Below are positions 27,420 to 36,933 of a stretch of 64,000 bases of DNA, one piece after another; the stretch's first letter is position 1, and each line of letters opens with the position of its first letter. Made by a program: the position numbers and the translations under genes. The DNA is taken from the NCBI RefSeq assembly GCF_014636865.1, contig NZ_BMER01000006.1:186001-250000 (forward strand), read 5' to 3'. The notes below the pieces were generated by a model that saw only the letters and a list, made by a program, of their open reading frames with translations, was not told the origin of the DNA and ran no database searches. The stretch is from Parapedobacter pyrenivorans (lineage in GTDB: Bacteria; Bacteroidota; Bacteroidia; Sphingobacteriales; Sphingobacteriaceae).

Positions 27420-28712
27420 TTAATAATGGCACTTGCCACATTCCAATCCACCAAGCATGGCCGCGGTTACCTTTTCGCCTTTCTTCAATTGCTCGTGTGC
27501 CGCGATCAACTGGTCATAATAGGCATTGTCCTCGTGGTTGACCTCGGTCTCCTTATGACAGTCAATGCACCATTTCATGGTAAGCGGCGAATACTGATAT
27601 ACTTCTGCCATCGTCTCAATCGGGCCATGACAAGTCTGGCACTCCACGCCGGCTACCACAACGTGCTGTGAATGGTTGAAATAAGCAAAATCAGGCAGGT
27701 TGTGGATACGTACCCATTCAATGGGACGTTGATTCGGACCATATTCCATGGTTTCGGGGTCATAATCCAACGCACGGTAGATCTTAGCAATCTCCGGCGA
27801 CAACTCACCGTCGTACTTATCACTCGCCGTAATGGCCTTGTGGCAGTTCATACACACGTTGGCCGAAGGGATGGATGCGTTCTTGGATTTATAAGCTCCA
27901 CCGTGGCAATATTGGCAATCGATCTGGTTAACACCAGCATGCAGCTGGTGGGAAAATTTGATGGGCTGCACGGGTTGATACCCTTCATGCACGCCCACGT
28001 TCCACAAGGTTTTCCATCCTGCAGAACCAAGAAAAATGACCACCAGCAGCACGGTAAAAAATACCAATTTTTTATTCTTGGCCAGCTTCTTCAACTTGCC
28101 GAGATAGTCTTTGCCCGGTGCGGCGGTTGCTGCGGCTGCCGGAATCAGACTTTTATTCGTATCGATAACCCGCTCCAAGGTGCGGATGACTTTATTGAGC
28201 ACCAAAATAACCGCAAAGGCCAAAATGATAACCGCTACCAATCCGATAATCATAAAGTTGCTCGCATCACCGCTAGCGCCCGATGCAGCTCCACCAGGGC
28301 CCGTGGCCCCTCCCCCTCCAGCATCGGCTGTTGCCTTTTTCGTCTCTTCCGACGTGATATAAGCGAGTACGTTTTTTATATCGTCGTCAGAAAGCGTTGG
28401 GAACGATGACATCATAGCGTTCGGAAACTGTGCATCCAACTCTAATGCTATAGGATCGCCCGAGGCAATCATCGCCGGGGCATTGTGAACCCACTTCAAC
28501 AACCATGCTTCTTCACGCCTTTCGTTTACCCCGGCCAATTCCGGCCCCAAGAACTTACCAAACACCTTGTGGCAGGAAGAACAATTGGCCTTGAAAATTG
28601 TCTCGCCTGCCTTCGGATCCTGAGCTTGCAACGAAGAAACCGCAAACAACAACACCAACGCAACGGATAACGGCTTGGCAAATCTTTCAAAAACTAATGA
28701 GATATTTCTCAT
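27420..28712 (-). CDS. actA: Alternative complex III multiheme cytochrome c, ActA, with six heme sites
   Basis: A 430-residue protein starting at MRNISLVFERFAKPL, with a signal peptide ending LQAQ. Six CxxCH sites are seen: CSSCH at residues 44-48, then CQYCH, CMNCH, CQTCH, CIDCH and CGKCH in the C-terminal 200 residues. An N-terminal monoheme domain (to about 130), a Gly/Ala linker and two hydrophobic segments precede the pentaheme ActA domain. The pentaheme part is the known ActA core; the sixth heme looks like a fused class I cytochrome. It is the first gene of the respiratory cluster, with its promoter at 28796. The frame is open to 28796, but the signal peptide fixes the start at 28712. 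Confidence 0.93.
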   Translation of the reverse strand: MRNISLVFERFAKPLSVALVLLFAVSSLQAQDPKAGETIFKANCSSCHKVFGKFLGPELAGVNERREEAWLLKWVHNAPAMIASGDPIALELDAQFPNAMMSSFPTLSDDDIKNVLAYITSEETKKATADAGGGGATGPGGAASGASGDASNFMIIGLVAVIILAFAVILVLNKVIRTLERVIDTNKSLIPAAAATAAPGKDYLGKLKKLAKNKKLVFFTVLLVVIFLGSAGWKTLWNVGVHEGYQPVQPIKFSHQLHAGVNQIDCQYCHGGAYKSKNASIPSANVCMNCHKAITASDKYDGELSPEIAKIYRALDYDPETMEYGPNQRPIEWVRIHNLPDFAYFNHSQHVVVAGVECQTCHGPIETMAEVYQYSPLTMKWCIDCHKETEVNHEDNAYYDQLIAAHEQLKKGEKVTAAMLGGLECGKCHY

Positions 28713-28795
28713 ATTGAGCACTTTATACTGATTATGATGAATGTAACAATTTGGGCAATCTGAATCAATGGAACTACACCCCCTTAATAATGCCA

Positions 28796-28828
28796 CAAAA
28801 GTATAACTTATTGCCGTATCGGTGACAA
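28796..28828 (-). promoter_or_regulatory. Promoter of the act-cta respiratory cluster
   Basis: On the minus strand TTG (28826-28828) is followed after 22 bases by TACTTTTG (28796-28803), a full match to TAnnTTTG with accepted spacing. The leader to the actA ATG at 28712 would be about 75 bases. No comparable promoter is evident further down the 16-gene cluster. Confidence 0.65.
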
Positions 28829-29125
28829 TCGGATGACTGAATTTAATAATTTATAATCGTTCTAAATTGATCAAAATAGGCGATTACAGCCCGTATAGTA
28901 TATTTTACGGGAATCTTCATTACCTATCCTACAGTTGATCGTTTTCTATTGTTTTGCTTTTTGATTTTTTTTGATTACTATCCTATAGGGTGTATCGAAG
29001 ACACCCCCGTGGCGACCGCAGTCCGTCAACTTTGTACGTGCTGGTCCAAACTTTTTTGCGATAAAAGATGTATATTCGCATACGGGGCTTATCGGTTAGT
29101 CCTTACAGGCAAATGATTGTTTCTT
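28829..29125. other. Divergent intergenic region between actA and msrB
   Basis: About 300 AT-rich bases without a credible gene. A hairpin GGGTGT-ATCGAAG-ACACCC lies at 28988-29006. TATATTCG at 29071-29078 is a plausible -7 box for msrB (seven of eight), sharing the 13-mer TGTATATTCGCAT with the mtgA promoter region, but a well-spaced -33 is not seen. Nothing else was recognised. Confidence 0.4.
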
Positions 29126-29626
29126 ATGCGTTATATTTGGTTCACTTTGGCGCTCCTGCCCTTACACATTGCATGTGGACAGACCGCCGCACAACGGGAT
29201 AGTCGGCACCGACCCGGCGATTCCGAAAATGCTTCAATTGAAAACAAAATGGATACGGCAAAATACAACAAATTAACACCCGAAGAGGAGTACATTATCA
29301 TTCATAAGGGTACCGAAAGGCCATTTACGGGCGCATTACTCAACAATAAGGCAGAAGGCCTTTATGTCTGTAAGCGCTGTGATACGCCGCTCTACCGTTC
29401 AGACAGTAAATTCGAATCCCACTGCGGCTGGCCAAGTTTCGACGACGAAATCGAAGGTGCTGTAAAACGCGTCACGGACGCCGATGGCCGGCGCACAGAA
29501 ATCCTATGTGCCAACTGTGGGGGGCATTTGGGGCACGTCTTTATCGGTGAACGATTTACCGCGAAAAATACGCGCCATTGTGTCAACTCCCTGTCGATGA
29601 AGTTTGTACCAACGAAGACTCCCTGA
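29126..29626 (+). CDS. msrB: Peptide-methionine (R)-S-oxide reductase MsrB, lipoprotein form
   Basis: A 166-residue protein. The ATG at 29126 gives [19 protein letters not shown], a lipoprotein signal with its Cys at 18; a TTG at 29117 is in frame but not needed. The MsrB domain has both zinc-binding pairs (CKRC and CANC), HCGWPSF, GHLGHVF, and the catalytic Cys152 in [10 protein letters not shown]. It would repair methionine-R-sulfoxides in envelope proteins, which is unlike the usual cytosolic MsrB. Its last 44 bases overlap the end of the convergent lacI-type gene. Position next to the respiratory cluster may reflect a need to repair oxidised envelope proteins (inference). Confidence 0.93.
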   Translation: MRYIWFTLALLPLHIACGQTAAQRDSRHRPGDSENASIENKMDTAKYNKLTPEEEYIIIHKGTERPFTGALLNNKAEGLYVCKRCDTPLYRSDSKFESHCGWPSFDDEIEGAVKRVTDADGRRTEILCANCGGHLGHVFIGERFTAKNTRHCVNSLSMKFVPTKTP

Positions 29627-30602
29627 TAATTAATTCCGAAGGCAGCATCACTTGCTTCGGCCCCTTTTCCTTACCGTCGAGCTGATTGAGCAGGATGTTA
29701 ATCAGTTCGCTGGCAATTGCTTCGATAGGTTGGGATACCGCCGTAATGGTGGGCGTAAACAGCTTGAAGAGTGTGTGATCATCATACGATACCACGGCCG
29801 GAAACGGCAGATTGTACTGTTTGATTGCCTTCAGGCCTGCAATCGCCAGGTAATTGGTGGCAAAGAAAACCGCATCAGGCTGCTGATCTTCCAAAAACGC
29901 ACGAAAATCATCGATAACGGTCTGCTCATCATCATGAAGGTTAACCTTTTTCACATAGGGCTGTAGCTTATAGATATCGATTGCGCGCATGTAACCGTTC
30001 ATGCGATCCCGCATTTGTGTCTGGGCGGAATAGAGCGTAATCATCGCAATACGCCTGCATCCCTGCTGGGCAAGGTGGGCAGTGGCATCATAGGCACCGC
30101 GCACGTTGTCTGTAATCACGTGGTTACTATCCAATCCAGGGATATAACGGTCAAACAAAACCAATGGCAATTGGCTATGCTGCAATGACTCAATGGTATC
30201 GCGCACGCCTTCGGACGGGGTGACGATATAGCCATCAACGTGGCGATCTCGAAAAAGCTGGATGAGTTCGATGGCTTTATCCGGCTGGTTGTCCGTACTG
30301 CAATAGATAATCCGATACCCCCTGCTATACGCTTTAGCTTCAATCAGGCGTGCAATATTGGCGAAAAAAGGGTTCGAAATGTCTTCGATGACTAGACCAA
30401 TAATTTTCGTTTTGCCTGTACGCAAGCTTTTCGCCAGTTCATTAGGCTTGTAACCCACCTTTTGGACGTAATCGAGTACCCGCTTAGTCAATCCTTCGCT
30501 GATGCGCTTCTCCTTGGCTTTGTCATTAAGAATGAAAGACACGGTGGTAACCGATATTCCCAAATCCTTCGCGATGTCACTGATAAGTATTTTTTTTTTC
30601 AT
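29583..30602 (-). CDS. LacI-family transcriptional regulator
   Basis: A 339-residue regulator. The N-terminal helix-turn-helix ([20 protein letters not shown]) and hinge helix ([15 protein letters not shown]) are followed by a periplasmic-binding-protein-like sensor domain ([20 protein letters not shown] onward). It is divergent from the GH92 gene, 151 bases apart, and most likely controls that gene in response to a sugar, as is common for LacI-mannosidase pairs in Bacteroidetes. A perfect inverted repeat at 30670-30688 in the shared region is a candidate operator. Its 3' end overlaps msrB by 44 bases on the other strand. Confidence 0.92.
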   Translation of the reverse strand: MKKKILISDIAKDLGISVTTVSFILNDKAKEKRISEGLTKRVLDYVQKVGYKPNELAKSLRTGKTKIIGLVIEDISNPFFANIARLIEAKAYSRGYRIIYCSTDNQPDKAIELIQLFRDRHVDGYIVTPSEGVRDTIESLQHSQLPLVLFDRYIPGLDSNHVITDNVRGAYDATAHLAQQGCRRIAMITLYSAQTQMRDRMNGYMRAIDIYKLQPYVKKVNLHDDEQTVIDDFRAFLEDQQPDAVFFATNYLAIAGLKAIKQYNLPFPAVVSYDDHTLFKLFTPTITAVSQPIEAIASELINILLNQLDGKEKGPKQVMLPSELIIRESSLVQTSSTGS

Positions 30603-30669
30603 TTTAGCAATAGGTGCTTAATGTTTAGCGATGGCGCAAACCTATGGATTTTTCAGTCAAGTCTGGCAA

Positions 30670-30688
30670 ATTAATTCATAAAATTAAT
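30670..30688. promoter_or_regulatory. Inverted repeat between lacI-type gene and GH92 gene, possible operator
   Basis: ATTAATT-CATAA-AATTAAT is a perfect 7-5-7 inverted repeat in the 151-base divergent region, 68 bases from the regulator start and 66 from the GH92 start. LacI proteins bind palindromes of about this size. It lacks the central CG common in LacI operators and is AT-only apart from one base, so chance is a real possibility. Confidence 0.4.
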
Positions 30689-30753
30689 GGTCCTTTTTGG
30701 AATAATAAATTAGCTTTACAACAAATTAAGGTATCCACTTTTTTGAAACAAAC

Positions 30754-32997
30754 ATGCTAAAGCGTTTAAGCATTTCTGGGATTCTCTCCCTCTTGTGTGT
30801 CCTTTCTTGGGCACAGGATTCGTTGATTTCCTATGTTGATCCCTTCATCGGCACCGGTGGTCACGGCCATACATTCCCGGGCGCTACGGTACCTTTCGGA
30901 ATGGTTCAGTTAAGTCCCGATAATGGTCGCGAAGGCTGGGATTGGTGTAGCGGCTATCATTATACTGACAGCCTCATCGCTGGATTTAGCCATATGCACC
31001 TCAGCGGCACGGGCATCGGCGATTGGCTGGACATTTCCGTAATGCCATTGGTAGAACCACTCGCCGACACGGCAAAAACGTTGAAAGTACCCTTTAAACA
31101 TGCCAATGAATCCGCTTCACCCGGATATTACAGGGTTATATTAGACAATGGTATCCATGCCGAGTTGACCGCGAGCAGCCGGTGCGGCCTCCATCGTTAC
31201 ACCTTTCCCCAAGGGAGTACACCAACCGTTCGCGTCGACCTGGCTTTTCATATGAATTGGGACAGCCCAACCGAAACCCACATCAGCGTACTGAACGACA
31301 GCACGATCATTGGTTACCGGTATTCAACAGGATGGGCCGAAACCCAGCGGGTGTATTTCGCGGCCCGGACCTCTGCTCCAATCTACAAAACCATTCTCCA
31401 TGACGGAGAATCTGCATCGGACATGACCGACATGGCCGAAACCTACGACAACGGCAGCGGCGTATCCGCCCAACTACTATTTGACAGCACCGCAAATCGA
31501 ACCATCCAACTAAAAGTAGCTTTATCGACAACCAGCTATCAAAAGGCCCTGATAGCACTAGGGGAAGTCCAGGGGTGGGATTTCGATAACGTCCGTAAAG
31601 CCGCCGAAAACCAATGGGAGATGGAATTAAAAAAAGTCCAGATCACAACAGCTGATAAGAAATTAAAACGCATATTCTACACGGCACTTTACCATACGGC
31701 CATTGCCCCTACCCTATATTCGGATGCGGATAGCGAGTATCAAAATGCGAAAGGTGACATCCGGTCCATGGCCGATGGGGCCAGCCGCTACACCCTCTTC
31801 TCACTTTGGGATACCTTTCGCGCACTGAAACCACTGTTTACCCTCACCCAACCCGAAAAATACACGGATATGCTCAACAGCATGCTGGCTTTCCATGATG
31901 AAAACGGCCTGCTCCCGGTCTGGGACCTCAGCACCTGGGAGACCAATACGATGACGGGCTACCACGCCATTCCGGTGCTCGCCGACGCAATACTCAAGGA
32001 CTGGCCGGGACTGGATGCCGAACGAGCATACCAGGCCATGTTAAAAAGCGCCTATCAGGATATACGCGGCGTGCCGGATTACATCGAATACGGCTACCTG
32101 CCCCAAGATAAGGCGGGTGGCAGTGTGACCATTACGCTGGAATACGCGTTTGACGATTGGTGCATCGCCCAGGTTGCCAAAAAACTCGGCAAAACAGCGG
32201 ACCATGCCACCTTCATGAACCGGGCAAAATCTTATGCCAATCTATTCGATGCACAAACGGGCTTCATGCGCGCCAAAAATTCAGATGGCCTGTTTGTGGA
32301 ACCGTTTGATCCTTTTTGGTCGGAGCACGACTTCGACAAAAGCCAGTATATCGAGGGTAACGCCTGGCAGCATTCATTTTTTGTTCCCCATGACGTACAC
32401 GGACTGGCAGCCCACTATGGCGGCACTGAGGGACTCAGCAGGAAGCTTGATGAGCTGTTCACCGCCCCCTCCGAGATGCACGGCGAAAACATCTCTCCAG
32501 ATGCGAGCGGTTTCATCGGACAATATGCACATGGCAATGAACCCAGCCACCATATCGCCTATCTGTATAACTTCATCGGAGAGGCTTGGAAAACACAGGA
32601 GCGCGTACGCCAGATTGTGGATTCCATGTATCACGACGGGCCCGATGGGTATGCGGGCAACGAAGACGCCGGACAAATGAGTGCCTGGGCAGTATGGAGT
32701 ATCGCCGGCCTATACCCCGTGAATCCCGCCAGCGGCGAATATATCTTTGGAAGTCCGATTGCCGATGAAACCAACTTTATGCTTCCCAATGGTAGGGAAT
32801 TCACCATCCGTACGGTCAATAACGATGAGCGGAATCCCTACATCCAATCCGTGACACTGAACGGAAAACCTTACGAAAACACCTATATCCGGCATGATGA
32901 ACTATGCAATGGAGGCGAACTGGTCTTCAGGATGGGACCGAAGCCCAACAAACGTTTTGGGCGGAAAGCCGAAAGCTGGCCGGGCATGGAGCACTAA
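30754..32997 (+). CDS. GH92 alpha-mannosidase, secreted
   Basis: A 747-residue glycoside hydrolase of family 92, which in Bacteroidetes are calcium-dependent exo-alpha-mannosidases acting with inversion. A signal peptide ends LSWAQ. The family pattern is clear: SYVDPFIGTGGHGHTFPGA at the start, CSGYHYTD and GFSHMHLSGTG, TLFSLWDTFRALKPL in the middle, GGSVTITLEYAFDDWCIAQ and PFGNEP-like GNEPSHHIAYLYNF near the end, then GYAGNEDAGQMSAWAVW. The region SPDNGREGWDW and the catalytic Glu/Asp set appear intact. It is divergent from a LacI regulator and is not joined to a SusC/SusD pair. Linkage specificity cannot be told from sequence. Confidence 0.95.
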   Translation: MLKRLSISGILSLLCVLSWAQDSLISYVDPFIGTGGHGHTFPGATVPFGMVQLSPDNGREGWDWCSGYHYTDSLIAGFSHMHLSGTGIGDWLDISVMPLVEPLADTAKTLKVPFKHANESASPGYYRVILDNGIHAELTASSRCGLHRYTFPQGSTPTVRVDLAFHMNWDSPTETHISVLNDSTIIGYRYSTGWAETQRVYFAARTSAPIYKTILHDGESASDMTDMAETYDNGSGVSAQLLFDSTANRTIQLKVALSTTSYQKALIALGEVQGWDFDNVRKAAENQWEMELKKVQITTADKKLKRIFYTALYHTAIAPTLYSDADSEYQNAKGDIRSMADGASRYTLFSLWDTFRALKPLFTLTQPEKYTDMLNSMLAFHDENGLLPVWDLSTWETNTMTGYHAIPVLADAILKDWPGLDAERAYQAMLKSAYQDIRGVPDYIEYGYLPQDKAGGSVTITLEYAFDDWCIAQVAKKLGKTADHATFMNRAKSYANLFDAQTGFMRAKNSDGLFVEPFDPFWSEHDFDKSQYIEGNAWQHSFFVPHDVHGLAAHYGGTEGLSRKLDELFTAPSEMHGENISPDASGFIGQYAHGNEPSHHIAYLYNFIGEAWKTQERVRQIVDSMYHDGPDGYAGNEDAGQMSAWAVWSIAGLYPVNPASGEYIFGSPIADETNFMLPNGREFTIRTVNNDERNPYIQSVTLNGKPYENTYIRHDELCNGGELVFRMGPKPNKRFGRKAESWPGMEH

Positions 32998-33003
32998 GAA
33001 AAA

Positions 33004-33029
33004 AAGCCGGGCACGAATGTGCCCGGCTT
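33004..33029 (-). terminator. Rho-independent terminator of pnp
   Basis: A perfect 11-base stem AAGCCGGGCAC/GTGCCCGGCTT with a four-base loop. On the minus strand it is followed by a run of T (TTTTTTTC), so it ends pnp. On the plus strand it is followed by CAGATC, so it is weaker for the convergent GH92 gene, though it may serve both. Confidence 0.85.
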
Positions 33030-33056
33030 CAGATCGTTTTGACAAACGGAGCGTTT

Positions 33057-35198
33057 TTACACTTCCTCTTTCTTTTCCGGCTTTGGTAGCAATGCCTTGC
33101 GCGAAAGTTTCAATTTGCCTTGTTTATCGACATCCATCAGCTTTACCTTGACAATATCACCGACATTGAAGATGCCATCCATCGTTTCAAACCGCTTCCA
33201 ATCGATTTCAGAGATGTGGAGCAAGCCGTCCTTACCGGGGATAATCTCGATAAACGCCCCGAATGGCATGATGGATTTCACCTTACCTTCATAGATTTCA
33301 CCTACTTCGGGTTTGGCAGCAATGGCCTTGATGCGTCGTACCGCGTCATCAATGGAAGCCTTGTCGTCTGCGAATACCTGTACCACGCCTTTATTATCGA
33401 TTTCCTCGATCGCAATGGTCGCTCCGGTCTCGCGTTGCATCTCCTGAATGATCTTACCGCCGGGTCCGATCACTGCACCGATAAACTCCTTATCGATCGT
33501 GAAGCTTACAATGCGTGGCGCATGCGGTTTGTAGTCGGCACGCGGCCCGGTAAGGGTTTTCGCCATCTCACCCAGAATATGTAAACGGGCTTCCTTTGCC
33601 TGTTCCAATGCTTGGGTAAGGACTTCCCATTTCAGCCCGTTAATTTTCAGGTCCATCTGGCAGCCCACAATTCCCTTCTCAGTACCAGTCACCTTAAAAT
33701 CCATGTCACCGAGGTGATCCTCGTCGCCCAGGATATCACTCAATATCGCATATTTACCGGTCTTTTCATCCGTAATCAAGCCCATGGCGATGCCCGAAAC
33801 AGGCGCCTTGATTTTGATCCCGGCATCCATGAGGGCCAATGCGCCCGCACATACGGTAGCCATCGATGACGAACCGTTTGATTCGAGGATATCTGAAACT
33901 ATGCGGATGGTATACGGATTCTCATCCCCTGTAGGCAGCACTTGTTTCAAGGAGCGCATGGCCAGGTTACCATGGCCTACTTCCCGACGGCCAGGCCCCC
34001 TGTTTGGGCGCACTTCGCCTACAGAAAAAGCGGGGAAATTATAATGCAGAAGGAATTTGTTATAGCCATGGATAAATGCCCCATCAATCATTTGCTCGTC
34101 GTCTTTGGCACCTAATGTCACCGAAGTGAGGGATTGGGTTTCTCCACGGGTGAATACCGCTGAGCCATGTGCTGCAGGCAGGTAATCCACTTCACTCCAT
34201 ATAGGGCGTACCGTACGGGAATCCCGTCCGTCAAGCCGGATACCCTCGTTCAGTATCAGGTTGCGTATCGCTTCGTATTGTACATCGTGGTAATATTTCT
34301 TAATCAAGAATGCGGTATCGTCATTGATTTCTTCTTCACCGTACGCCGCCGATACAAATTCGCTCCCGATTTGCTTGAACTGCTCGCTGCGTTCATGCTT
34401 GGCCGAAGCAGCTTTGGCCACCGCATAAACCTTATCATAAGTAGCGGCAAAAATCTGATCACGCAACTCGGGGTTACTTGGCTCGTGGCTATATACCCGT
34501 TTGGTCGTCTTTCCGACCAATTCGGCTAATTCCACCTGGGCCTGCACCTGCTTTTTGATAAACTGGTGGGCATATTCGATGGCTTCCACCATCTCGGCCT
34601 CGGCGATTTCCTTAGCCTCCCCTTCCACCATCACGATATCCTTGGCAGAACCCGCAACGATAAACTCCAGAGTTGCGCGTTCCAGTTCGCTCATTAGTGG
34701 GTTGACCACCAATTGGCCATCGATCTTGGCTACGCGGACCTCCGAAATCGGGCCATTGAACGGAATGTCTGACACAGCGATGGCAGCCGAAGCAGCCAAT
34801 CCCGCCAGGGCATCCGGCATGATGTCTTTATCGGCGGATATCAGTGATATCATTACCTGCGTATCGGCATGATAGTCCTCGGGGAACAGTGGCCTCAGCG
34901 CACGGTCTACCAACCTCGAAATAAGGATTTCATAATCCGACAGGCGTGCCTCACGACGCAAAAAACCTCCCGGGATACGCCCGGCTGCAGCATATTTTTC
35001 CTGGTAATCTACCGAAAGCGGCAAAAAGTCCGCTCCGGGTTTGGGTTCCTGTGCGGAAACCACTGTGGCAAGCAGCATGGTGTTCCCCTGCTTCACCACC
35101 ACCGAGCCATCAGCCTGTTTAGCCAATTTTCCGGTGGAAAGCTCGATTTGGCGTCCTGCGCCCATATCGATCGTTGTTTTGATTTCGTTGTAACTCAT
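33057..35198 (-). CDS. pnp: Polyribonucleotide nucleotidyltransferase (PNPase)
   Basis: A 713-residue phosphorolytic 3'-5' exoribonuclease. Order of domains: first RNase PH-like domain ([36 protein letters not shown]), alpha-helical linker, second RNase PH-like domain ([35 protein letters not shown]), KH domain with [11 protein letters not shown], and S1 domain ([19 protein letters not shown]). The ATG at 35198 ([13 protein letters not shown]) fits family N-termini better than the frame's upstream start at 35240. The arrangement rpsO then pnp is conserved in many bacteria; here each has its own promoter and terminator. Confidence 0.97.
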   Translation of the reverse strand: MSYNEIKTTIDMGAGRQIELSTGKLAKQADGSVVVKQGNTMLLATVVSAQEPKPGADFLPLSVDYQEKYAAAGRIPGGFLRREARLSDYEILISRLVDRALRPLFPEDYHADTQVMISLISADKDIMPDALAGLAASAAIAVSDIPFNGPISEVRVAKIDGQLVVNPLMSELERATLEFIVAGSAKDIVMVEGEAKEIAEAEMVEAIEYAHQFIKKQVQAQVELAELVGKTTKRVYSHEPSNPELRDQIFAATYDKVYAVAKAASAKHERSEQFKQIGSEFVSAAYGEEEINDDTAFLIKKYYHDVQYEAIRNLILNEGIRLDGRDSRTVRPIWSEVDYLPAAHGSAVFTRGETQSLTSVTLGAKDDEQMIDGAFIHGYNKFLLHYNFPAFSVGEVRPNRGPGRREVGHGNLAMRSLKQVLPTGDENPYTIRIVSDILESNGSSSMATVCAGALALMDAGIKIKAPVSGIAMGLITDEKTGKYAILSDILGDEDHLGDMDFKVTGTEKGIVGCQMDLKINGLKWEVLTQALEQAKEARLHILGEMAKTLTGPRADYKPHAPRIVSFTIDKEFIGAVIGPGGKIIQEMQRETGATIAIEEIDNKGVVQVFADDKASIDDAVRRIKAIAAKPEVGEIYEGKVKSIMPFGAFIEIIPGKDGLLHISEIDWKRFETMDGIFNVGDIVKVKLMDVDKQGKLKLSRKALLPKPEKKEEV

Positions 35199-35272
35199 TT
35201 GTTGTTTACATTCGATGTGCTGTTCATCTTTACGCAACACACCATTATTATAATAGACTTTTACTTTGCGTG

Positions 35273-35280
35273 CAAACTTA
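35273..35280 (-). promoter_or_regulatory. -7 element of pnp promoter
   Basis: On the minus strand TAAGTTTG matches TAnnTTTG exactly, 75 bases before the pnp ATG. It lies just downstream of the rpsO terminator, and a -33 element would fall inside that hairpin, where no TTG is obvious. The -7 match and location still make it the best candidate. Confidence 0.5.
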
Positions 35281-35290
35281 CAAAAAATAA

Positions 35291-35320
35291 AAAGCCATCC
35301 GCCAGCCGGCGGATGGCTTT
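35291..35320 (-). terminator. Rho-independent terminator of rpsO
   Basis: A perfect 13-base stem AAAGCCATCCGCC/GGCGGATGGCTTT with loop AGCC. On the minus strand it is followed by TTATTTTTTG. It lies 21 bases beyond the rpsO stop, so it separates rpsO from pnp. Confidence 0.88.
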
Positions 35321-35341
35321 ATTCAAAATTTTACCTGAAAG

Positions 35342-35620
35342 CTATTTGATGATATCCCGCAAGCCCAATGCCTTGATGACAGCACGATACCGTGTAATAT
35401 CCTTATGGAAAAGATATTTCAATAAAGCACGGCGCTTACCAACCAGCTTCTGCAATGAACGCTGGGTAGCAAAGTCTTTCCTGTTCGATTTCAAATGCCC
35501 GGTCAGGTGGGCAATCCGTTTGGTAAATAAAGCCACCTGTCCTTCGGCAGAACCGGTGTTGGTTGCGTTTCCCGCAAATTCGGCGAAGATATCCGCCTTG
35601 TACTCTTTACTTAAATACAT
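35342..35620 (-). CDS. rpsO: 30S ribosomal protein S15
   Basis: A 92-residue protein of normal length for S15, which binds 16S rRNA early in small-subunit assembly. The core pattern GSAEGQVALFTKRIAHLTGHLK, DFATQRSLQKLVGKRRALLKYL is typical. It is followed by a strong terminator and preceded by a good promoter at 35666. The next gene in its direction is pnp, the classic neighbour. S15 often regulates its own mRNA in other bacteria; I cannot see a clear leader structure here. Confidence 0.97.
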   Translation of the reverse strand: MYLSKEYKADIFAEFAGNATNTGSAEGQVALFTKRIAHLTGHLKSNRKDFATQRSLQKLVGKRRALLKYLFHKDITRYRAVIKALGLRDIIK

Positions 35621-35665
35621 TACTTGAATAATATTAAAGCGTGATTAAATAAAATTAATTGCGCG

Positions 35666-35696
35666 CAAAGGTAACCGTAATTTTATTAAGAACCAA
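35666..35696 (-). promoter_or_regulatory. Promoter of rpsO
   Basis: On the minus strand TTG (35694-35696) is followed after 20 bases by TACCTTTG (35666-35673), a full match to the Bacteroidetes consensus. The leader to the ATG at 35620 would be about 40 bases. Confidence 0.7.
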
Positions 35697-35711
35697 GGAA
35701 ATCTTTGTCCC

Positions 35712-36923
35712 TCACACCTTAATATAGATCTTCTTCTTATCCAACACGTAGCAAATGCCCCAGCAAACGGCCAAAAATGCCAGGGCATAACAAAACGACC
35801 CCACCTCAGGTGGGCCTGGCACCTGCGCGCATACCTCCGTGTAAAACCAACGAAGCGGCGTGGTATACAGGTCATCGCCCGCATCGTTTATCCCTACGGG
35901 AATGCGTATCAACCCCAACAATCGCGGCAGCGCCCCGCTTAGCACGAAAATAAATAACGGATTCTTGCCAAAGACATCAAAAAACCGCGTGAGCCAATTT
36001 CGTACACCCAGCACCTCGATAAACCAGATCATCGAACCGATCGCAGACAGCGCCAACCCACTGGTGTAAAGCACATATGAACTTGTCCATATCTTTTTGT
36101 TGATGGGAAAACCCAGGCCCCAGAATAACCCCAGTAACGAAAGCAATACCGCCGTTACAAGCAAGCCCGCCAGCATCTTATAAATGGGTTCACCGGAAAC
36201 CTCCAATTTCGGCCATAGCCATTCCACCCTACCTTGCAAGCGGATGTATTTCCCGGTCAGGTAACCCAGTACCACCTGCACGATAGCCGGCAGCGTACTC
36301 ATCAAGCCTTCCGGATCAAAGGGCACGCCTTCACCTTTATATAGGTGGGCAACGCCCAGCACCCGCTTGTCGACATCGGTGCCAAACCAGCCGGCCAAGC
36401 TGTACGGATCATTCCCACCGAACATCACGCAGAGCAGCCAGTATACCAATAACAGCACAGCCGAAACCGCAATAACCGATTTTTCCTTCAGGTAGTACAC
36501 CATGATGGAAGCGAAGCAGTAGGCCAGCGCAATGCGCTGCAGTACTCCAAAAATACGGATACCCCATTCGGGATCATCGGGATTCACCCAATGCCTGAAT
36601 ACCAAGGCATCGCCTTGCCACTGCACGAACGGCCACCAATTGAGGAACAATCCGATACCGAAAATCAGCACGGTTCGCTTCAGCACCTTTTGCCAGAATA
36701 TCCGGTCGCCCGACTCGCGCAACCGCGGCATCACAAAGGCTAAGGCATTGCCCACCGCAAAAAGAAAAAACGGAAACACCAGATCTGTAGGGGTAAGCCC
36801 ATGCCACTCGGCATGGGCCAACGGTGAGAATAAATGCGACCAGCTCCCGGGGTTGTTCACCAAAATCATCAATGCCACCGTGGCGCCACGAAATACATCA
36901 AGAGAATAATACCGTTTATTCAT
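35712..36923 (-). CDS. DUF5009/HGSNAT-like membrane acyltransferase
   Basis: A 403-residue protein with about ten membrane segments. The start MNKRYYSLDVFRGATVALMI, with the family signature LDVFRG, and LTPTDLVFPFFLFAVGNALAF place it in the DUF5009 group related to heparan-alpha-glucosaminide N-acetyltransferase. Human HGSNAT moves acetyl groups across a membrane onto terminal glucosamine. In Bacteroidetes such genes occur near glycan-use loci; substrate here is unknown. The ATG at 36923 is chosen since the open frame above it runs into the methyltransferase gene. It lies ten bases after that gene, so the two form an operon. Confidence 0.85.
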   Translation of the reverse strand: MNKRYYSLDVFRGATVALMILVNNPGSWSHLFSPLAHAEWHGLTPTDLVFPFFLFAVGNALAFVMPRLRESGDRIFWQKVLKRTVLIFGIGLFLNWWPFVQWQGDALVFRHWVNPDDPEWGIRIFGVLQRIALAYCFASIMVYYLKEKSVIAVSAVLLLVYWLLCVMFGGNDPYSLAGWFGTDVDKRVLGVAHLYKGEGVPFDPEGLMSTLPAIVQVVLGYLTGKYIRLQGRVEWLWPKLEVSGEPIYKMLAGLLVTAVLLSLLGLFWGLGFPINKKIWTSSYVLYTSGLALSAIGSMIWFIEVLGVRNWLTRFFDVFGKNPLFIFVLSGALPRLLGLIRIPVGINDAGDDLYTTPLRWFYTEVCAQVPGPPEVGSFCYALAFLAVCWGICYVLDKKKIYIKV

Positions 36924-36933
36924 TTTCAACTTA

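Noticed and set aside
27672-28409. 245-codon plus-strand frame inside actA
   Set aside because: Antisense to the heme-binding sequence; no family resemblance.
34869-35627. 252-codon plus-strand frame over pnp start and rpsO
   Set aside because: Antisense to two conserved genes and two regulatory elements; a shadow frame.
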